Below the pieces are notes generated by a model, which was not told the DNA's origin, did no database searches, and was given only the letters and a program-made list of their open reading frames with translations. The position numbers and the translations under genes are program-made. From a virus, in IMG/VR virus record IMGVR_UViG_3300046616_000193, positions 1-41,136 of that record: 41,136 bases of DNA, one strand, 5' to 3'. Positions 37,977 through 41,136 of the stretch are shown here, piece after piece (position 1 is the first letter of the stretch; the number at the start of each line of letters is the position of its first letter).

Positions 37977-38267
37977 GTTGGTATGGGCACAGGCCGGATG
38001 CTCGTGTTGGTACGGGGCGGCGCTGGCAGAAAAGTGGTACCAACACTTATACCAACAATTTTGTGGGATGGCAACGAGCGTTGCGGGACGGTGCGGTACT
38101 TCAAACCATGTGAGGAATGGTGAAGGACCATCGAAACTGGAACGGTCTGGAACAACCAGAAACACAACAGTGGCGGAAGCGGTGAACTTCTCTTCTGAGT
38201 GCTAACCACTTGATTTCATTGACCTTCATAAAATCAATACTCCATCGATACCAACGTCCATACCACC
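37977..38267. promoter_or_regulatory. Predicted attP: arm sites, tRNA-Ser-like core and IHF site
   Basis: RTACCAAC-type repeats occur at 37977-37984 and 38006-38013 (inverted), 38037-38044, 38049-38056 and 38248-38255, with a degenerate copy at 38260-38267; within two pairs the spacing is 12 bp. Between the clusters lies TGGCGGAAGCGGTGAA (38171-38186), whose complement has the form of a tRNA 3' end: T-arm TCAC, acceptor CGCTTCC, discriminator G and CCA, as in tRNA-Ser. TAACCACTTGATT at 38203-38215 is a perfect IHF consensus. The whole 37976-38487 stretch otherwise holds no gene. Confidence 0.7.
38046..38074 (-). promoter_or_regulatory. Integrase promoter
   Basis: On the minus strand TTGCCA (38074-38069) and TATAAG (38051-38046) are 17 bases apart and each matches the consensus at five of six positions. 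The -10 overlaps the arm-type repeat at 38049-38056, so integrase could repress its own gene. Confidence 0.75.
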
Positions 38268-38390
38268 AATTTTTCGCGCTGCGTGGCTAACAGGCACCGC
38301 AACCTCGGCAGCTGGTCCACTACAATCATGATGCCGCCGAGTTAGAAGCCAGCTCGCCGATCTTTTTGTACAGAAAAAATGCACCGTGCC

Positions 38391-38399
38391 TGTGGATAA
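38391..38399. promoter_or_regulatory. Perfect DnaA box
   Basis: TGTGGATAA is the complement of TTATCCACA, the strongest DnaA binding sequence. It is a single copy with short inverted repeats around it (TGCACC and GGTGCA about 38379-38406). One box is weak evidence of an origin and may be a regulatory site or chance. Confidence 0.45.
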
Positions 38400-38487
38400 G
38401 TGGTGCAGGCAGGCATTACAATGCGGGCACCGAGGGGCTAATCCACGCTGTGGCGCAGTGCTCTCGGGCCAACTTCATGGAGGCTGT

Positions 38488-38625
38488 ATGGCAACGCGAA
38501 AGATTGGACGTGATGCAGGCAATGGGCAGTTCATCCCGGTGAAACAAGCCCAGCAACAAAAGCGGACGGCGGTCGTTGAGACTATCAAGGTGCCAGCGAA
38601 ACCGTCCGCGAAGAAGGGCAAGTAA
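38488..38625 (+). CDS. Small conserved basic protein
   Basis: This 45-residue protein (MATRKIGRDAGNGQFIPVKQ; AQQQKRTAVVETIKVPAKPS) belongs to a widespread type of very short protein with the pattern GRD-GNGxFI-A-TxVET-KV, common on proteobacterial chromosomes and sometimes misnamed as a transporter. GGAGG lies 4 nt before the ATG at 38488; an upstream in-frame extension is unlikely. Its role is unknown. The 134 bases after it show only G+C-rich sequence with no clear terminator. Confidence 0.75.
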   Translation: MATRKIGRDAGNGQFIPVKQAQQQKRTAVVETIKVPAKPSAKKGK

Positions 38626-38759
38626 TCCTTGCTGGGGGCGGCGCCGGTTCTGGCCCGCCCACCGCCACCTTAGCACAAGCCGATGATGCATCAGCTACGC
38701 TATGAAGCCGAGGCGCAGAATCAGGAACCTACGCCAAAAGCTACGCCGGCATCAACATC

Positions 38760-39053
38760 ATGAGCACCTTCAAACCTCCCTTGACAAAGGACGACCTGGC
38801 GCGGATCCAGCAGCGAAATCCTCGCACACGCGGCGACCAATATTCGGACGACCTGTACTCGGCCCTGTGGGAAATAAAGCGGCTGCGCGCCCTCGTGCTG
38901 CGCGCCGATCAGCTGCAGTCGGTCCTCGGCGCGCCAGGTGGTGGCGTGGGCCTGATCCTGTCGGCACTGAGAAGCGATCTCGCCAAGGAACCATGCGTGC
39001 TCGAACAAACCAGGCTGCCCGAGCTGCGTCGACCCGACCCTGACGGCAGCTGA
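38760..39053 (+). CDS. Hypothetical protein
   Basis: This 97-residue helical protein (LTKDDLARIQQRNPRTRGDQ; YSDDLYSALWEIKRLRALVL; RADQLQSVLGAPGGG) has no motif I recognise. The sequence YSALWEIKRLRALVLRADQL is typical of small phage coiled-coil proteins. No clear ribosome site precedes the ATG, so the start is less certain. It is in the cargo region between attP and the amidase pair. Confidence 0.6.
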   Translation: MSTFKPPLTKDDLARIQQRNPRTRGDQYSDDLYSALWEIKRLRALVLRADQLQSVLGAPGGGVGLILSALRSDLAKEPCVLEQTRLPELRRPDPDGS

Positions 39054-39105
39054 CCGCTTGAGAACGCTCAACGCAATCTGAGCACATAGTGCCTATCGTG
39101 CGCGG

Positions 39106-39303
39106 ATGACTCCACGCACTGACCAGCGCACCGCCGCTTTGATTTCCCTCGCCCTGTTCTACCGGCACATGCTCGGCCTGCCAGCGGCCGCCGCGCTGCT
39201 CGCGCGCCACTGCGTGCCACTGCGGATGGCGCGACGCGTGCTAACAACCACCAGGTCGCGCCGGGCGCCGCCGCTCATCGATGACGAACCAGCCTTCTCT
39301 TGA
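39106..39303 (+). CDS. Hypothetical small basic protein
   Basis: This 65-residue Ala/Leu/Arg-rich protein (MTPRTDQRTAALISLALFYR; HMLGLPAAAALLARHCVPLR; MARRVLTTTRSRRAPPLIDD) has an amphipathic or weakly hydrophobic middle. Similar small proteins occur in Burkholderiales prophages near accessory genes. The start has no strong ribosome site. Evidence is limited to composition, length and frame. Confidence 0.5.
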   Translation: MTPRTDQRTAALISLALFYRHMLGLPAAAALLARHCVPLRMARRVLTTTRSRRAPPLIDDEPAFS

Positions 39304-39361
39304 CCTGACGCCGGCGCCGAATTGACCCACACCAATTGCCTGCTCCACCAACTCGGCGAGC

Positions 39362-39385
39362 ATGTTCTCTCAGCGAGGAGAACAT
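39362..39385 (+). promoter_or_regulatory. 24-bp dyad/hairpin covering the amidase ribosome site
   Basis: ATGTTCTC (39362-39369) and GAGAACAT (39378-39385) are perfect complements with an 8-nt loop. The second arm ends at the base before the ATG at 39386 and includes part of the GGAG ribosome site. As RNA it could hide the site and restrain translation; as DNA it could be an operator. Confidence 0.65.
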
Positions 39386-39790
39386 ATGCCCCACGTTTAC
39401 CGAGACCCGCGCTCTCTCGAGAAGCAGCCGCTCGCGGGAGGCGGCAACTGCGTCGACCTGATCAAAACCGTGGTACCCGGCCTGCAGGGGGTCCCGACCT
39501 CGGCATGGCGCCAGGGCGCCCGGGTGCTTGACACCTCGGCCCTGCTGCCGGGCACGGCGATCGCCACCTTTGAGCGCGGCCGCTACCCCAACCGGCCGCA
39601 CGGCAACCATGCCGCGATCTTCGTCGGCTACGCCGGCGCGGCTATCTGGGTGATGGATCAATGGAAGGGCGACGCGCGGCGGCCATGGATCGGGCTACGG
39701 CTAATCTACCCTGGCAAGACCTACCGCGATGGCACCTACGCCGACCCCAGCAACTCCGCTGGCGCGTTCTACGTGATCGAGCTGCACTGA
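39386..39790 (+). CDS. BPSL0067 family amidase-like protein (probable effector)
   Basis: This 134-residue protein has the cysteine-peptidase arrangement of the NlpC/P60-like BPSL0067 family: Cys22 in GGGNCVDLIK, His75 in PHGNHAAIFVGY and Asp91 in AIWVMDQWKG. Family members resemble peptidoglycan amidase effectors. It has no signal peptide, so it would need export by another route or act after lysis. The gene is followed directly (TGATG) by an exported STY0301-type protein, the usual partner. It is not part of the late lysis block and looks like lysogenic cargo. Confidence 0.82.
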   Translation: MPHVYRDPRSLEKQPLAGGGNCVDLIKTVVPGLQGVPTSAWRQGARVLDTSALLPGTAIATFERGRYPNRPHGNHAAIFVGYAGAAIWVMDQWKGDARRPWIGLRLIYPGKTYRDGTYADPSNSAGAFYVIELH

Positions 39791-40194
39791 TGCGCGCCGC
39801 GATCGCCCTCCTGCTGGCCAGCGCGACGCTGCAGGTACAAGCCCAGCCCACCACCTGTCCGCCGATGCTGGCGAAGGCAGCCGTCGCAGTCAAGGCGCCG
39901 GCCGGCTGGCAGGGTTATTCCTCGAGCCTCATGCGCCTGACCGGGTTCGGGATGATGGCCGGGCCGCCCGAATCGATGACCTACCTGGTGCCAGCGAACA
40001 GCAAGAAGCGCAAGGACGGCAGCGTCACCATCTGGCAATTCGCCGGCGGCGGCGAAAAGTGGCTGTACTGTACCTACGACGGCTCGGCGGCGATCCAGAT
40101 CTCGCGCCGCCTGGACGACACCAGCACCCGGTGCGAAGTGTCGGCCAAGACGGCGGGCGGCGTGGTCCAGGCCGCCGAGGCCGTCTGCCGCTAG
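39790..40194 (+). CDS. STY0301 family exported protein (probable periplasmic immunity)
   Basis: The product has 134 residues. A typical signal peptide (MRAAIALLLASATLQVQA, cleavage after AQA-like VQA) leads to a small beta-rich mature protein (SMTYLVPANSKKRKDGSVTI; WQFAGGGEKWLYCTYDGSAA; STRCEVSAKTA) with four cysteines. Genes of this family are commonly found next to BPSL0067-type amidases, and a periplasmic location is where an amidase inhibitor would protect the cell wall. Its stop shares a CTAG with the convergent methyltransferase stop. Confidence 0.8.
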   Translation: MRAAIALLLASATLQVQAQPTTCPPMLAKAAVAVKAPAGWQGYSSSLMRLTGFGMMAGPPESMTYLVPANSKKRKDGSVTIWQFAGGGEKWLYCTYDGSAAIQISRRLDDTSTRCEVSAKTAGGVVQAAEAVCR

Positions 40195-40979
40195 AACAAC
40201 CCGGCCGGATCCGCGGCGCGGTCCCAACTGTAGATGATCACCTCGGAGCGCTCCGCGGTCCTGCCGGCGCCGCCCACGATGTAGTTGATAGGAACGGTGT
40301 CCATCTGGAACGCCGCGAAGATGCGCCGGATCTCCGGGTGATCGTTCAGGCTGACGATCGCCTTGCCCTTGATGCGCGCGAGCAGCTCGGCCATCTTCTC
40401 GTACTCGGCGATCCCGAAGTCCACGCCATAGCCCTCGGTCTCCCAATATGGCGGATCCAGGTAGAACAGCGTGTGCGGTCGGTCGTACCGCTCGATCAGC
40501 TTGTACCAGTCCATGTTCTCGATGTACGTGCCCGCCAGGCGCAGGTGCGCGGCCGACAGGTTCTCTTCGATCCGCAGCAGGTTGACCGGCGGCGCCGTGG
40601 TGGCCGTGCCCCAGTTCTGCCCTTCGACCTTGCCGCCGAAGGCCTGCTGCTGCAGGTAGAAGAAGCGCACCGCGCGCTGGATGTCGGTGAGCGTGTCCGG
40701 CGGCGTGACCTGGTGCCACTTGAACACCTCCCGGCTAGAGAGCGCGAACTTGAAGTGGCGGACAAATTCCTCGAGGTGGTTCTGCACCACCCGGTACAGC
40801 CGGACCAGCTCGCCATTGATGTCGTTGATCACCTCGACCTCGGCCGGCGGCCGCAGGAAGTACAGCGCAGCGCCGCCGGCGAATACCTCGACGTAGCACT
40901 TGTGCGGCGGGGACTGCGGAATCAGGTAGTCGGCCAGACGGCGCTTGCCGCCCATCCACGGGATAATTGGAACAGCCAT
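40191..40979 (-). CDS. DNA adenine methyltransferase, D12 class (Dam-like)
   Basis: This 262-residue protein has the D12-class signatures: PWMGGKRRL at 7-15, motif I VFAGGAALYF (32-41) binding S-adenosylmethionine, and the catalytic DPPY at 175-178 (LFYLDPPYWETEG). It transfers a methyl group to N6 of adenine in a short recognition sequence that cannot be read from the protein. It would mark phage DNA against host restriction or alter regulation. It lies downstream of the lysis genes across the circular junction but has its own AAAAGG ribosome site. Confidence 0.93.
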   Translation of the reverse strand: MAVPIIPWMGGKRRLADYLIPQSPPHKCYVEVFAGGAALYFLRPPAEVEVINDINGELVRLYRVVQNHLEEFVRHFKFALSSREVFKWHQVTPPDTLTDIQRAVRFFYLQQQAFGGKVEGQNWGTATTAPPVNLLRIEENLSAAHLRLAGTYIENMDWYKLIERYDRPHTLFYLDPPYWETEGYGVDFGIAEYEKMAELLARIKGKAIVSLNDHPEIRRIFAAFQMDTVPINYIVGGAGRTAERSEVIIYSWDRAADPAGLF

Positions 40980-40980
40980 T

Positions 40981-40998
40981 GTTTAACCTTTTCTAAAC
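40981..40998. promoter_or_regulatory. Degenerate repressor-operator-like sequence at methyltransferase start
   Basis: GTTTAACCTTTTCTAAAC shares the 18-base length and outer bases GTTTA...CTAAAC with the three-promoter operator but not its centre. It covers the ribosome site of the methyltransferase gene. It is a weak candidate for an additional operator. Confidence 0.3.
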
Positions 40999-41010
40999 TT
41001 ATATGCTAGA

Positions 41011-41136
41011 CTCCGCCCGCCTCCCGGGAGGTGGCAGAGCCTTGGCTCGGTTCACTGGCTGTTCAGTGGATTGAGGCCGGCGGCGGTTGTTCGCGCAATC
41101 GCCGCCGGCACCCTGTCTTTTACTCCGCCTCGGCGT
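41011..41136. repeat. Terminal direct repeat, right copy
   Basis: These 126 bases are identical to 1-126; the contig therefore closes on itself. Everything in the copy, including the hairpin cluster, is described at the left end. Confidence 0.97.

Noticed and set aside
38171-38186. A tRNA gene at the attP core
   Set aside because: Only the 3' end of a tRNA-like sequence is present; no anticodon arm or D arm can be folded around it.
38391-38399. Replication origin at the single DnaA box
   Set aside because: One perfect box without a cluster or A+T-rich unwinding element is too little; the iterons in the replication gene are a better candidate.

Overview
The window is a complete or nearly complete temperate phage genome (a circularised prophage or phage contig). 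Bases 1-126 recur exactly at 41011-41136, so the unique sequence is about 41,010 bp and the two ends join. Tail genes of the lambda/siphovirus type (tail tube, G/GT frameshift pair, 1520-aa tape measure, no sheath), a Nu1/GpA-type terminase and a repressor/integrase set indicate a temperate siphovirus. High G+C, a PRTRC cassette and a BPSL0067/STY0301-type gene pair suggest a betaproteobacterial host (Burkholderiales). The host is inference.

Leftward (minus-strand) arm, about 23.2 kb down to 1 and on through the circular junction to 40.2 kb: Cro-like and CII-like regulators, a winged-helix replication protein with internal iteron-like repeats, terminase small and large subunits, a Mor-like activator, gpW, portal, a ClpP-protease/major-capsid fusion with an internal capsid start, decoration, head-tail joining and tail completion proteins, tail tube, G/GT chaperones with an A AAA AAC slip site, tape measure, an unusual tail-tip/fibre set, a cysteine amidase, two or three small membrane proteins, a SAR endolysin, Rz with embedded Rz1, and, across the junction, an adenine methyltransferase. 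Genes mostly overlap by ATGA/GTGA. Nearly every intercistronic gap holds a perfect hairpin, including three identical 26-bp inverted repeats and a rho-independent terminator after the portal gene.

Immunity region, 22.4-24.9 kb: a C2-type repressor (probably leaderless) diverges from the Cro-like gene over two operators. It is followed by an Arc-like ribbon-helix-helix protein and a zinc-ribbon membrane protein closed by a strong terminator.

Rightward early operon, 25.0-36.2 kb: a phage-borne PRTRC cassette (E, C ubiquitin-like, F, B E2-like, A JAMM peptidase, ThiF E1-like), lacking the ParB member, then a shortened DnaN-like sliding clamp, a DUF5906-type helicase, and accessory genes including a 714-aa Ea22-like protein. 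Its promoter carries the same 18-bp operator as the repressor region. A third operator-promoter lies before the AlpA-like (excisionase-type) gene, so one repressor appears to control lytic entry, the ubiquitin-like cassette and excision together.

Integration and cargo, 36.6-40.2 kb: a P4-type integrase, a well-formed attP (arm sites, consensus IHF site, and a core resembling the 3' end of a tRNA-Ser gene), three small genes, and a predicted amidase/periplasmic immunity pair carried as lysogenic cargo.
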